A stretch of 38,777 bases of DNA from JAXHUH01 sp034211175 (GTDB lineage: Bacteria > Actinomycetota > Acidimicrobiia > Acidimicrobiales > CAIXPF01), in NCBI GenBank assembly GCA_034211175.1, contig JAXHUH010000162.1:1-38777 (forward strand), in the 5' to 3' direction. Below, in pieces: positions 6,900 through 15,488 of the stretch. Numbering within the stretch: position 1 is the first letter of the stretch; every line of letters begins with the position of its first letter. The notes beneath the pieces are model-generated. The model searched no databases. It was not told the origin of the DNA and worked only from the letters and a program-made list of their open reading frames with translations. Position numbers and translations under genes: made by a program.

Positions 6900-8689
6900 C
6901 CCTGCTCGAGGAGCGCCCCGGCGCGGCGGCGCCCGAGCCGGCGCAGTCGCCCACGCCGGGCGTGCTGTCGTGGCTCGTCGGCACCGATCACAAGGTGATC
7001 GGCATGGCGTACATGCTGACCGCCTTCGTCTTCTACCTGCTCGGCGGGCTGTTGGCGATGGTGATCCGGACCGAGCTCGCCGAGCCCGGCCAGCAGATCG
7101 TCGCCAACGACATCTACAACGAGGTCTTCACGATGCACGGCAGCATCATGCTGCTGCTGTTCGCGGGACCGTTCGCCTTCGGGCTGGCCAACTACCTCGT
7201 GCCCCTCCAGATCGGGGCGCTCGACCTGGCGTTCCCCCGCCTCAACCTGATCTCGTTCTGGCTCTACCTCGGCGGCGGGATCGTGATGGTGTCCGGCTTC
7301 CTCACCGCCGACGGCGCCGCCGACTTCGGCTGGACCGCCTACCCGCCACTGGCCGACGGGGTCCGCAGCCCCGGCCTCGGCGGCGACCTGTGGCTCGCCG
7401 CGCTCGTCCTCACCGGGACCTCGGCCATCTTCACCGGCGTCAACGTGATCGCCACCGTCATCACCATGCGGGCGCCCGGCATGACCTGGTTCCGGATGCC
7501 GATCTTCACCTGGAACATGGTGGCGACCAGCGTCCTGATCCTGATCTCGTTCCCGGTCGTCACCGCGGCGGGCGTGACGCTTCTCGTCGACCGCCACCTG
7601 GGCGGCCACGTGTTCGACCCCGCGGCCGGCGGATCGGCCGTGCTCTACCAGCACCTGTTCTGGTTCTTCGGCCACCCCGAGGTCTACATCCTCGCCCTGC
7701 CGTACTTCGGCGTGGTCACCGAGGTGTTCGCCACGTTCTCCCGCCGGCCGGTGTTCGGCTACGTCGGCCTCGTCCTGGCGACGCTCGCCATCTGTGCCCT
7801 GTCGATCGGCGTGTGGGCCCACCACATGTTCGCCACCGGCGAGGTGCTGCTGCCGTTCTTCGGGGCGACGACGATGCTCATCGCGGTGCCGACCGGGGTG
7901 AAGTTCTTCAACTGGATCGGCACCCTCTGGGGCGGCAAGCTCCGCTACGAGCCCGCGCTCCTGTTCGCCATCTCGTTCCTGATCGTGTTCGTCGTCGGCG
8001 GCGTGTCCGGCGTGATGCTGGCGTCGCCCGGCATCGACTTCCACGTCACCGACTCGTACTTCGTGGTCGCCCACTTCCACTACGTGCTCTTCGGCGGCTC
8101 CGTCTTCGCGCTGTTCGCCGGGATCTACTTCTGGTTCCCGAAGTTCACCGGCCGGATCCTCGGGCGGAAGCTGGGCTACGTCCACGTCGCGCTGACGTTC
8201 GTCGGCTTCAACCTGACGTTCTTCGTCCAGCACATCCTCGGCCTCGAGGGCATGCCCCGCCGGGTCTCGGACTACCTCGAGGGCGACGGCTGGACGACGA
8301 TGAACCAGATCTCGACCGTCGGTGCCTTCCTCCTCGGCATCTCGACGCTGCCGTTCCTCTACAACGTCTGGGTGTCGTGGCGGAAGCCCATCCAGCCCGA
8401 GGCCGCCGACCCGTGGGACGGCCAGAGCCTCGAGTGGGCGACCACCTCGCCCCCGCCGGCCCACAACTTCATCGACCCGCTGCCGCCCATCCGCTCGGAG
8501 CGCCCGGTGTGGGACGCCCGGGTCGCCGCCGTCTCCCGCCAGCACGGCGAGGTCGGCGAGGGTGCGGAGACGGCGACCCCGGAGGGGCCGACCGACGCCG
8601 GCCGCATCGACATCGACAGCCGCGGCAACGTCGAGGCGAGCGGCGACGACGTCGACACCGGCCCCGACGACGAGGGGAAGGGGTCGTGA
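6896..8689 (+). CDS. ctaD: Cytochrome c oxidase subunit I (heme a / a3-CuB)
   Basis: This 597-residue catalytic subunit reduces oxygen and pumps protons. Low-spin heme a ligands are His81 (MHGSIM) and His395; CuB ligands are His260, His309 and His310; heme a3 ligand is His393 (VAHFHY). The HPEVY block (260-264) supplies the His-Tyr crosslink tyrosine and the Glu of the D-pathway, marking an A-type oxidase. After the last helix there is a hydrophilic tail of roughly 80 residues ending in a strongly acidic stretch. The ATG overlaps the ctaC stop and the stop overlaps the ctaF start. Confidence 0.98.
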   Translation: MTLLEERPGAAAPEPAQSPTPGVLSWLVGTDHKVIGMAYMLTAFVFYLLGGLLAMVIRTELAEPGQQIVANDIYNEVFTMHGSIMLLLFAGPFAFGLANYLVPLQIGALDLAFPRLNLISFWLYLGGGIVMVSGFLTADGAADFGWTAYPPLADGVRSPGLGGDLWLAALVLTGTSAIFTGVNVIATVITMRAPGMTWFRMPIFTWNMVATSVLILISFPVVTAAGVTLLVDRHLGGHVFDPAAGGSAVLYQHLFWFFGHPEVYILALPYFGVVTEVFATFSRRPVFGYVGLVLATLAICALSIGVWAHHMFATGEVLLPFFGATTMLIAVPTGVKFFNWIGTLWGGKLRYEPALLFAISFLIVFVVGGVSGVMLASPGIDFHVTDSYFVVAHFHYVLFGGSVFALFAGIYFWFPKFTGRILGRKLGYVHVALTFVGFNLTFFVQHILGLEGMPRRVSDYLEGDGWTTMNQISTVGAFLLGISTLPFLYNVWVSWRKPIQPEAADPWDGQSLEWATTSPPPAHNFIDPLPPIRSERPVWDARVAAVSRQHGEVGEGAETATPEGPTDAGRIDIDSRGNVEASGDDVDTGPDDEGKGS

Positions 8690-9078
8690 TGGGCCGCCTG
8701 CGCGACCTGTCGGTCGGCACCAAGGTGTTCGGCTCGCTCGGGGTGTACTTCGTCGCCCTCGGGGCCTTCTACGGCTCGTTCGCCTACGAGTGGGCCGGCA
8801 CGGCACTGCTCCTGCTCTCCGGTGTGGCCAGCCTCGTCGTCGCCATCTGGCTGGGCCAGCGCGACGAGGTCGACTCGTCGTTCAACGAGGAGGTCCACGC
8901 CGAGGTGGAGTCGGCCGCCGCCCACGGCGAGCTCCCGGACGCCAGCCCGTCGGCCCTGCTCGTCGGCATCGGCATGGTCGTCGCCATCGCCGGGCTCCCG
9001 CTCGGCATCTGGGTCATCATCCCGGGCGTCGTGATGGTGCTCTACGGCGTCATGGGCATGATGGCCGAATCCGGCTGA
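8689..9078 (+). CDS. ctaF: Actinobacterial cytochrome c oxidase subunit IV
   Basis: The 129-residue protein has four hydrophobic helices (about 13-32, 35-53, 87-103 and 106-123), with an acidic loop between the two pairs. Size, helix pattern and position right after ctaD match CtaF, the small fourth subunit of actinobacterial aa3 oxidase. The ATG shares one base with the ctaD stop; a GTG three bases earlier is an alternative. The start of the helix pair (KVFGSLGVYFVALGAFYG) is similar to known CtaF proteins by eye. It closes the operon. Confidence 0.85.
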   Translation: MGRLRDLSVGTKVFGSLGVYFVALGAFYGSFAYEWAGTALLLLSGVASLVVAIWLGQRDEVDSSFNEEVHAEVESAAAHGELPDASPSALLVGIGMVVAIAGLPLGIWVIIPGVVMVLYGVMGMMAESG

Positions 9079-9098
9079 TGGCCGGTCCTCGCTCGCCA

Positions 9099-9114
9099 GC
9101 GGCCTAGCGGCCGC
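9099..9114. terminator. GC hairpin between convergent ctaF and usp
   Basis: GCGGCC and GGCCGC pair perfectly across a TAGC loop, 20 bases after the ctaF stop. There is no T-run on either side. It could serve ctaF. Confidence 0.4.
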
Positions 9115-9164
9115 CGGTCGAGCTGCGGGCTGCGCTCGGCTGGTGTTCGCTTGCCGGCTGCGCC

Positions 9165-9572
9165 TCAGTCGGCGCCGACCACGACGACGGTGCGGGCCAC
9201 CCGGTGGATGAGCTTGGACGGGACGGCGCCGCCCATCGACCCGTTCCCGCCGGCACGGCCGACCACGATGGTGTCGGCGTGGGCCCGCTCGGCCACCCCG
9301 GCGAGCACATCGGCCGCCGCGCCCTCCTCGCAGTGCACGCTGAAGTTGGCGTCCGCCTCGCGCAGCGGCTCGACCCACTCGTGGCGGAGGTGGTGCTCGG
9401 CCCGGCGGCGCACCTCCGTGCTGTTCACCTGGAGCAGGTCGAGCTCCCACAGGCCCTCCAGGGCCAGGACGGCCACGACCTGGCACCCGGTCAGGGAGGC
9501 CTGGCGGGCCGCCCAGCGCACGGCCTCCGTCGACGACTCGGACCCGTCGACGCCGACCACGATCGTGTCCAT
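9165..9572 (-). CDS. Universal stress protein, single UspA domain
   Basis: The 135-residue cytoplasmic protein opens with IVVGVDGSESS, the first strand and nucleotide-contacting Asp of UspA folds, and ends with GRAGGNGSMGGAVPSKLIH, which fits the ATP-binding pattern G-2x-G-9x-(G/P)S. It is therefore probably an ATP-binding Usp; members help survival under stress or oxygen limitation, and proximity to the respiratory operons is suggestive only. ATG 9572 is chosen because the fold begins there and CAGGAG lies upstream; the frame extends to 9650 without a family match. Confidence 0.9.
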   Translation of the reverse strand: MDTIVVGVDGSESSTEAVRWAARQASLTGCQVVAVLALEGLWELDLLQVNSTEVRRRAEHHLRHEWVEPLREADANFSVHCEEGAAADVLAGVAERAHADTIVVGRAGGNGSMGGAVPSKLIHRVARTVVVVGAD

Positions 9573-9690
9573 GCCGCGCTCCTGTTCTCGAGCCGGTGCG
9601 CCCCACAGGCGCTCGTCGCCAGTGCACACCCGCGCGGCGCTGCTTCGCAACCGTCGACCGCCGTGTCGTGGCGGATCGCCCGGCTGTGCC

Positions 9691-10506
9691 TCAGCGGCTC
9701 GTGCTCGGGTCGAGCGTCGCGGCCAGGTGGGGGCGGAGGTCGGGGTAGCCGGACTGGGCCCAGGCGCCGTCGACCGCCACGTTGACGCCGGAGACGTAGG
9801 CGGCGTCGTCGCTGGCCAGGTAGGTGCCCGTCGCCGCGATGTCCTCCGGGGTCGCCGGACGGCCGAGCGGGATCCGCTCCAGGTAGGCGGCGAGCACGGC
9901 CGGCACCTCGACCGCGCCCTTCACGAGCGGCGTGTCGGTGAGGCCGGGCGAGACCGTGTTGACCCGGATGCCGTGATCCGCCAGCTCCAGCGCACCCGAC
10001 TGGCCCAGCATCGCCACGCCGGCCTTGGCCGACGAGTAGGCGGCACCGAAGAACATCGGCACCGTCGAGTTGAGCGAGGCGATGTTCACGATCGCGCCCG
10101 CCGTCCCGCCGGCGATCATCGCCCGGGCCTCCTGGCGCAGGCACAGGAACGTGCCCTTCAGGCAGAGGTCGACGGTGAAGTCCCAGTCCTCCTCGCTGAG
10201 GTCGACGATCAGGCCCGGCCGGGAGGCCCCGGCGACGTTGAACGCCACGTCGAGACCGCCGAGGTCGTCGGTCGCGGCGGCGACCATGGCCTCGACGTCG
10301 GTGGCGACGGTGACGTCGCAACGGACGCCGACGAAGCGCTCGCCCAGCTCGTCGCCGACGGCGGCCAGCGCCGCCTCGTCGATGTCGCCCCCGACGACGC
10401 GCGCGCCCTCGGCGACGAGGCGGCGGGCGATCGCCGCGCCGATCCCCGAGGCCGCACCGGTCACCACCGCGACCTTTCCCGCGAAGCGGTCGGCCACCGC
10501 GGTCAC
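9691..10506 (-). CDS. Short-chain dehydrogenase/reductase (classical SDR)
   Basis: The 271-residue protein is an NAD(P)-dependent oxidoreductase. It shows the cofactor motif TGAASGIG (16-23), an acidic residue after strand two (Asp41 in GGDID) that usually favours NAD, NVAG (90-93) in place of NNAG, and the active-site YSSAK (Tyr157, Lys161). The late block SPGLTDTP is also typical. The GTG start overlaps the stop of the upstream alcohol dehydrogenase by four bases, so it is the third gene of an operon with a luciferase-like protein. The substrate is unknown; the trio suggests stepwise oxidation of a small organic compound. Confidence 0.92.
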   Translation of the reverse strand: MTAVADRFAGKVAVVTGAASGIGAAIARRLVAEGARVVGGDIDEAALAAVGDELGERFVGVRCDVTVATDVEAMVAAATDDLGGLDVAFNVAGASRPGLIVDLSEEDWDFTVDLCLKGTFLCLRQEARAMIAGGTAGAIVNIASLNSTVPMFFGAAYSSAKAGVAMLGQSGALELADHGIRVNTVSPGLTDTPLVKGAVEVPAVLAAYLERIPLGRPATPEDIAATGTYLASDDAAYVSGVNVAVDGAWAQSGYPDLRPHLAATLDPSTSR

Positions 10507-11636
10507 GGCCGGGACCCGATCGGGGCGGGATCGCCGGCGCCGTCGGCCGGGCTCGTGGACGCGACCACCTCGTCCGCCTTCGTCACGGCGGTCCTCGTCG
10601 GCGCCGCCCCGGGGTCGACGATGATCTTGCAGTGCTGCTCGGGGTCGGCCAGTGCCCCGAAGGCGTCGGCGACGCCGTCGAGGTCGCACGAGCCGGTGAT
10701 CCACGGGCGTACGTCGATCGCGCGTGTCGCGATCAGGTGGAGGGCCCGGGCGTACTCCTCCGGGCGGTAGGCGAACACGTACTGCATGGACAGCTCCTTC
10801 TGCAGCGCCTGGACCGGCACGTAGGAGTCCGGCACGGCGCACACGCCGGCGACCACGATCCGGGTGTGGGCGGGTGCGGCCTCGATGATCGACGCCGTCA
10901 TGCCCGGGGCGCCGACGCAGTCGAACACCACCGCCCGCGGCGGCGGCGTGCCCGGTGCCTGCAGCGGTGACGGCGGGACCGGCGCACCGGTCAACGGCAG
11001 CCACGACGCGAACGGGTCGTCGGAGGCGGGGTCGACCACCACGTCGGCGCCCGCCCGCTCGGCGAGGGCCCGGCGGGCCGCCGAGTAGTCCGACACCACG
11101 ACCGGGCGGTGCCCGCCGATGCGCAGCGCGGCGATCACCGCCAGACCCACGGGCCCGCAGCCGAGGACCAGGGGCACGTCGTCGGCGGCGAGGCGGGCCG
11201 CGGCGACCGCGTGGATGCCGACGGCCAGCGGCTCGGTCACCGAGGCCGCCGCCGGGTCGAGCCCGTCCGGCACCCGCAGCAGGCGGTCGGCCTGGAGCAC
11301 CATGCGCTCGGCGAAGCCACCGACGAAGGTCGGTGAGAGCCCGACCAGCTCCGGCCCGGCGGGCCCGTCCACGTACGGCACCGAGCACACGAGCGTGCCC
11401 GGACCGATGCCGCGGTCGGCGTCGGCGCCGAGCTCGAGGACCTCGGCGCAGAACTCGTGGCCCATGACCATGGGCCCGAGCGCGTCGGGCAGCGCGGCCT
11501 GGAGCTCGAGCGTGTGGAGGTCGGAGCCGCAGATCCCGCACGCCACCGGGGCGACGAGCACCTGGCCGGGCCCGGGTCGCGGCTCGGGCAGCTCCTCCAC
11601 CGTGAGGGCGCCGGCGCGGGCGACGACGCCCCTCAC
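10503..11636 (-). CDS. Zinc-dependent alcohol dehydrogenase family protein (MDR)
   Basis: The 377-residue product has the catalytic zinc ligands Cys36 (GICGSDLH) and His60 with Glu61 (MGHEF), and a Rossmann cofactor motif GCGPVGLAVIAAL in the middle. The four-cysteine structural zinc lobe found in many members is missing. A proline-rich insert (PVPPSPLQAPGTPPPRA) lies in the cofactor domain. It should oxidise an alcohol or reduce a carbonyl with NAD(P). Start GTG 11636 overlaps the stop of the luciferase-like gene and its stop overlaps the SDR start, so all three are translationally coupled. The C-terminal 30 residues look disordered. Confidence 0.9.
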   Translation of the reverse strand: MRGVVARAGALTVEELPEPRPGPGQVLVAPVACGICGSDLHTLELQAALPDALGPMVMGHEFCAEVLELGADADRGIGPGTLVCSVPYVDGPAGPELVGLSPTFVGGFAERMVLQADRLLRVPDGLDPAAASVTEPLAVGIHAVAAARLAADDVPLVLGCGPVGLAVIAALRIGGHRPVVVSDYSAARRALAERAGADVVVDPASDDPFASWLPLTGAPVPPSPLQAPGTPPPRAVVFDCVGAPGMTASIIEAAPAHTRIVVAGVCAVPDSYVPVQALQKELSMQYVFAYRPEEYARALHLIATRAIDVRPWITGSCDLDGVADAFGALADPEQHCKIIVDPGAAPTRTAVTKADEVVASTSPADGAGDPAPIGSRP

Positions 11637-12868
11637 GACGGGGGCGCCAGCGGATCGGGGGCGTCCTCGCCCCGCTCGGCGGCATACGCGAAGCGGGAGC
11701 GGTCGATCGCCCGGAGGGTCTCGCCGACGAAGCGGTGGTCGGTGCCGACGATCCAGTCGTAGGACGCCTGCGGGGCCGCGAGCTGGCCCTGGAAGTGGGG
11801 CATCACGTACTGGGCGAACAGCTCCAGCGACCGCAGCGTGGCCGCGTGGTCGGCCAGGTCGCCGCCGAAGAGCAGGTAGCAGCCGAAGCCGCCCGACTGG
11901 TCGATCAGGCGCTGGATCTGGGCGATCGCCATGTCCGGCGTGCCGACCACGCCCGCACCGGACGCGTTCATGTTCGCCACCCGCTCCTCGTAGGAGCTGG
12001 CCGTGTTCGGCTCCGACGGGATGACGTGGCCCAGGTAGTCCATGACCCGCTCGAGCCCGTAGCGGCAGTTGTCGAGCGCCTGCGCCTCGGTCTCGGCCAG
12101 GTGCATCGGCCCCATCATCCGCCAGCGGGAGCGGTCGACGACCCGCCCGGCGTCGGCGGCCTGCTCCTCCATCACCTTCCAGTGGGAGGCGAGGTTGGCG
12201 AACCCGGCCGGGTTGGTGGCCGCCACCGACAGCAGGCCCACCCCGTGGCGCCCGGCGAGGCGGGGGCCCGACGGCGAGATCGACGCCGCGACCGCGATGT
12301 CGAAGTCCGAGTACGGGCGCAGCTGGAGCCGTCCCTCGACGACCTCGAACCAGTCGGTCTTCGCCGAGACGACCTCGCCCCGGAACAGGGCCATGATCAC
12401 CTCGAACGACTCCTCCATCATCCGCCGCTGCTCGTCGACGACGATGCCGAGCATCGAGGCGTCGGACGCCAGCTGGCCGGGCCCGACGCCGAACATCATC
12501 CGGCCCCGGGTCAGGTGGTCGAGCATCAGGATGCGGTCGGCCAGGATCAGCGGGTGGTGGTACGGCAGCGACGAGACACCGGTGCCCAGCCGGATGCGCC
12601 GGGTCCGCTCGGCCGCCGCGGCGATGAACACCTCGGGCGACGCGATCGTCTCGTAGCCGCTGGAGTGGTGCTCGCCGATCCACAGCTCGTCGAAGCCGAG
12701 CTCGTCGAGGTGGGTGGCCAGCTCCAGGTCGCGGTGCAGCGACAGGGTCGGGTTCTGGCCCGTCGGGTGCATCGGCGGGAGGAACACCCCGAAGCGCATC
12801 GGGCCGGCGGGGCCGAAGCCCCCGAACCCGTTGGTCGACGGCGTGGTTCCCTGCGGATCGGTGGACAC
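11633..12868 (-). CDS. Luciferase-like (LLM class) flavin-dependent oxidoreductase
   Basis: The 411-residue product belongs to the bacterial luciferase-like superfamily, which uses FMN or F420. Signatures include MRFGVFLPPMHPTGQ, ELGFDELWIGEHH, RLGTGVSSLPYHHP and GRMMFGVGPGQ, all in the first half in family order. Members act as monooxygenases or F420-dependent dehydrogenases; which cofactor is used cannot be told here. GTG 12868 is used because it gives a short leader before the domain; ATG at 12799 is an alternative, and the frame runs to 12988. It leads the operon with an ADH and an SDR, opposite the IclR-type gene that probably controls it. Confidence 0.88.
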   Translation of the reverse strand: MSTDPQGTTPSTNGFGGFGPAGPMRFGVFLPPMHPTGQNPTLSLHRDLELATHLDELGFDELWIGEHHSSGYETIASPEVFIAAAAERTRRIRLGTGVSSLPYHHPLILADRILMLDHLTRGRMMFGVGPGQLASDASMLGIVVDEQRRMMEESFEVIMALFRGEVVSAKTDWFEVVEGRLQLRPYSDFDIAVAASISPSGPRLAGRHGVGLLSVAATNPAGFANLASHWKVMEEQAADAGRVVDRSRWRMMGPMHLAETEAQALDNCRYGLERVMDYLGHVIPSEPNTASSYEERVANMNASGAGVVGTPDMAIAQIQRLIDQSGGFGCYLLFGGDLADHAATLRSLELFAQYVMPHFQGQLAAPQASYDWIVGTDHRFVGETLRAIDRSRFAYAAERGEDAPDPLAPPS

Positions 12869-12947
12869 GTGTCGCAGCCCCCTGGCGTGTCGCGGCTGGC
12901 CGGGCGGGGGTGGGCGGCGATCACCGGCGCACCCCTGCACCGGTTCC

Positions 12948-12993
12948 TCATGTGAACTGCGCCACACCCTAAGGTGCGGTGTGCACATGACAA
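12948..12993 (-). promoter_or_regulatory. Promoter and overlapping inverted repeats, LLM operon / IclR gene
   Basis: Reading leftward, TTGTCA (12988-12993) and TAGGGT (12966-12971) are separated by 16 bases and form a plausible promoter for the luciferase-like operon. Over it lie TCATGTG (12948-12954) with CACATGA (12984-12990), a perfect 7-bp inverted repeat, and CACACC (12963-12968) with GGTGTG (12978-12983). These are candidate operators for the divergent IclR-type regulator. Confidence 0.5.
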
Positions 12994-13079
12994 GGGTCGC
13001 GATGTGCGAACACCGGCCCGGCTGCGAGCCGGTCGAGGCACCTCACCCGCCGACCGGGAGACGTCGGAAGGGGGCGCCC

Positions 13080-14014
13080 GTGCCTCGACCATCACCCCAG
13101 ACCGAGCGGCTGCGCTGGGTGCTCGAGTACCTGGCCCGCCGGCCCCGCGAGCCGCGCTCGCTGGCCCAGATCGCCCGCCACCTCGGCGTCGCCAAGGCCA
13201 CGTGCATGCCGATGCTCGCCGCACTCGCCGGTGCCGGCTGGCTCGTGCGGACCCGACGACGCGCGCGTACCGCCTGGGGCCGGCCCTCGTCGAGCTCGGG
13301 GCCGCCGCCGAGGTCGCGTCGTCGGCCGGGCGGGAGGCGGACGAGCTGATCTCGCTCAGCGCACGCACCGGGTTCACCTGCATCGTCTGGGAGCGCTCCG
13401 ACGACGACCTCGTGCTCGCCGAGATCGTGGGGCCGGACGGGCCCGAGCACACGTGGGCCGGGCTCGGCCGGGGTCATCGCTTCCGTCCGCTCGCCCCGCT
13501 CGGCGCCAGCGTCGTCGCCTGGGCCGACGACGAGCGGGTGGACGCGTGGTTCGCGGCGTCCGGCCCGGAGCCCGCGGGTGCCGACGGGGTCGCCCCCGGG
13601 GTGCGTGAGCGGGCGTCGGCCGCGCTCGACGCCTCCCGCCGGCGGGGCTACGTGGTCGAGCTGATGGACGAGATGCAGCACGAGGTCTTCCGGCTCGTCC
13701 AGCAGCTGCGGAGCAGCGGGCCCACACCCGGCGGCGACCTGCTGACCTCGATCGCCCACCGGGCCTCCCGGGAGCTGCTCGAGGGGCAGTACCTCGTGGG
13801 CGACATCGACGACGCCGCCACCTATCGGCCGGTGTCGGTGAACGCCCCCGTCTTCGACCGCTGGCGCGCCGCGCAGCTGGTCGTGTGCCTCGTCGGTGGG
13901 TCGACCGACGTCGACGGCAACGAGCTGCGCCGACTGGGCGAGCTGGTGCGCGACACCGCGGTCGACCTGACCCGGGCGGCGGGCGGCGCGCTCCCGCCCT
14001 CGTGGCCCACCTGA
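13080..14014 (+). pseudogene. IclR-family transcriptional regulator, frameshifted
   Basis: The winged-helix domain reads from GTG 13080 in one frame (residues 1-57, including SLAQIARHLGVAKATC and ending GAGWLVR). The effector-binding domain continues in another frame from 13250 (DPTTRAYRLGPALVELG onward) to the stop at 14014. Joining them needs one base inserted at about 13248-13250; the join VR-DPTTRAYRLG is exactly what the family shows there. IclR proteins bind operators as dimers and respond to small metabolites. As written, the product would be DNA-binding domain plus junk. It may be a true mutation, a sequencing error or, less likely, recoding. It is divergent from the luciferase-like/ADH/SDR operon, its probable target. 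Confidence 0.8.
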
Positions 14015-14048
14015 CCCCGCCGTCGCGACGTCAGCTCGGGCCGTGCCG

Positions 14049-14160
14049 CGGCTGCGGGCGGGCAGTGACGCGCTCGCTGTGGGCTTTCAGGCGCAGCCGA
14101 GGGCTCGGCTGCGGGCGGGTGGTGACGCGCTCGGCTCGGGCCGCGGTGTCAGGCGCACCC
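14049..14160. repeat. Imperfect tandem duplication between convergent genes
   Basis: CGGCTGCGGGCGGG at 14049 recurs at 14106, followed in both by a near-identical GTGACGCGCTCG; TCAGGCGCA recurs at 14087 and 14149. Period is about 57-62 bases. It fills the gap after the IclR-type gene and reaches the last codons of the zincin gene. Confidence 0.5.
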
Positions 14161-14529
14161 GAGCTCGCGGAGGCGGCGCTCGGAGAGGCCGACGTGGTGG
14201 CCGAGCTCGTGGAGCACGGTGGTGCGCACGCGTGTGGCGAGCTGCGCCTCGGTCCGGCAGATGCGCAGGTGGGGGCCGCGGAAGATCGTGATCCGGTCGG
14301 GCATGACGCCCTTGTAGGACACCGGTCCGCGGCGGGTGAGGTTGACGCCCTCGTAGAGCCCGAGGAGCGTGCCCCGGCGGCCGCGCAGCTGCGCCCGGCT
14401 CGGCCAGTCCTCGACCTTCACCCAGACGTTGTCGAGGCGCTCCGCGATGTCGTCGGGCAGCGAATCGAGCGCGTCGGCCACCAGCTCCTCGAACCGCTCG
14501 GTATCGACGTCGATCGCCACGACCACCAC
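14149..14529 (-). CDS. Small zincin-like metallopeptidase family protein
   Basis: The 126-residue protein ends with VLHELGHHVGLSERRLRELGC, an HExxH zinc motif with a third histidine shortly after. The N-terminal half includes VADALDSLPDDIAERLDNV, and the middle GLYEGVNLTRRG and PDRITIFRGP. Size and order match the small zincin-like family often called metallopeptidase family protein (Zincin_1/DUF1025), whose substrate is not established. Start ATG 14529. It stands alone, convergent with the IclR-type gene. Confidence 0.85.
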   Translation of the reverse strand: MVVVAIDVDTERFEELVADALDSLPDDIAERLDNVWVKVEDWPSRAQLRGRRGTLLGLYEGVNLTRRGPVSYKGVMPDRITIFRGPHLRICRTEAQLATRVRTTVLHELGHHVGLSERRLRELGCA

Positions 14530-14625
14530 TCCCCGGCGCGTCCCTCGTCGCCCGGATCGTAGTTCGGTCCTCGGCGCTGCGGTCCGGGGCGCCCGGGTCG
14601 GCGGAACCTCCGGGGCCCCGATTGA

Positions 14626-14659
14626 GGTCCCCGGTGCGCCGGGTACGCGCCGGGGGACC
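14626..14659 (+). promoter_or_regulatory. Hairpin in the leader of the tandem usp gene
   Basis: GGTCCCCGGTGCG (14626-14638) pairs with CGCGCCGGGGGACC (14646-14659) with one bulge and one G-U pair. It ends 5 bases before the ribosome site GTGGAGG (14664-14670), so it may affect translation or mRNA stability. Confidence 0.4.
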
Positions 14660-14675
14660 GACCGTGGAGGTTGTG

Positions 14676-15464
14676 ATGATCAACAACATCGTCGTGGGTG
14701 TGGACGGGTCCGACGCGTCGAGGAACGCGATGGCCTGGGCGTCGGACGTGTGCGCCGGGACGGGCGCACGGCTGGCGATGGTGCACGCCGTCCAACCACC
14801 GTCGGCCGAGGTCGACCCCGAGCGGATCGCTCGGCTCCGTGCCTCGGCCCGAGACCAGCTCGACGGGGCCTGGGCCGGTCCCGCCCGCGCCCGGGGCGTC
14901 CAGGTCGAGCGCCGTGTGGTCGACGCGAGCCCTCGGCAGGCGCTGGTCGCGGAGGCCCGCGACCACCACCCGGACCTCGTCGTCGTCGGACGGGGCGGGA
15001 CCGGTCCCGGCTCGGTGGCGTCCGACCTCGCCCATGAGCTCACGGTGCCCCTGGTGCTCGTCGGGGCCTACGAGTCGGACACCGGGCGCCCGGTCGTCGT
15101 CGGCGACGACGGGTCCGACGCGGTCGGGGCGGCCGAGCAGCTCGCCGCCGAGCTCGCGGACGCACTCGGGAGCCGACTCGTGCCGGTGCACGCCTCATCG
15201 GGGGAGGACGAGGTACCGGCCGACGGTGCCGGCGAGGGCTCCCGGTCCGACGCCGACGGCCCGGGAGCCCGGCGCCCGTCGGTGATCGTCGATCGGCCGG
15301 CCGCCGAGGGCCTGGACGAGGTCGCGGACGAGACGGGGGCCGCCTGCCTGGTCGTCGGGACGCGCTCGCACGGGCTGCTCGCCGACCTCCGTCTCGGACG
15401 GGTCGCCTCCCGGCTGATCGACGACGCCCGGGTGCCCCTCGTGATCGTGACCCACGATCGCTGA
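14676..15464 (+). CDS. Universal stress protein with two UspA domains
   Basis: The 262-residue protein is two Usp folds in tandem. Domain one (about 1-135) begins NIVVGVDGSDAS and ends DLVVVGRGGTGPGSVASDL; domain two (about 140-262) begins RPVVVGDDGSDA and ends LVVGTRSHGLLADLRLGRVA. Two-domain Usps are common in Actinobacteria, often induced by hypoxia or stress. The second domain has an acidic, glycine-rich insert between its halves. ATG 14676 is chosen because GTGGAGG lies 5 bases upstream and the fold starts at once. Confidence 0.9.
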   Translation: MINNIVVGVDGSDASRNAMAWASDVCAGTGARLAMVHAVQPPSAEVDPERIARLRASARDQLDGAWAGPARARGVQVERRVVDASPRQALVAEARDHHPDLVVVGRGGTGPGSVASDLAHELTVPLVLVGAYESDTGRPVVVGDDGSDAVGAAEQLAAELADALGSRLVPVHASSGEDEVPADGAGEGSRSDADGPGARRPSVIVDRPAAEGLDEVADETGAACLVVGTRSHGLLADLRLGRVASRLIDDARVPLVIVTHDR

Positions 15465-15488
15465 TAGTCCTGCGGTGGGCCGCCGGGC

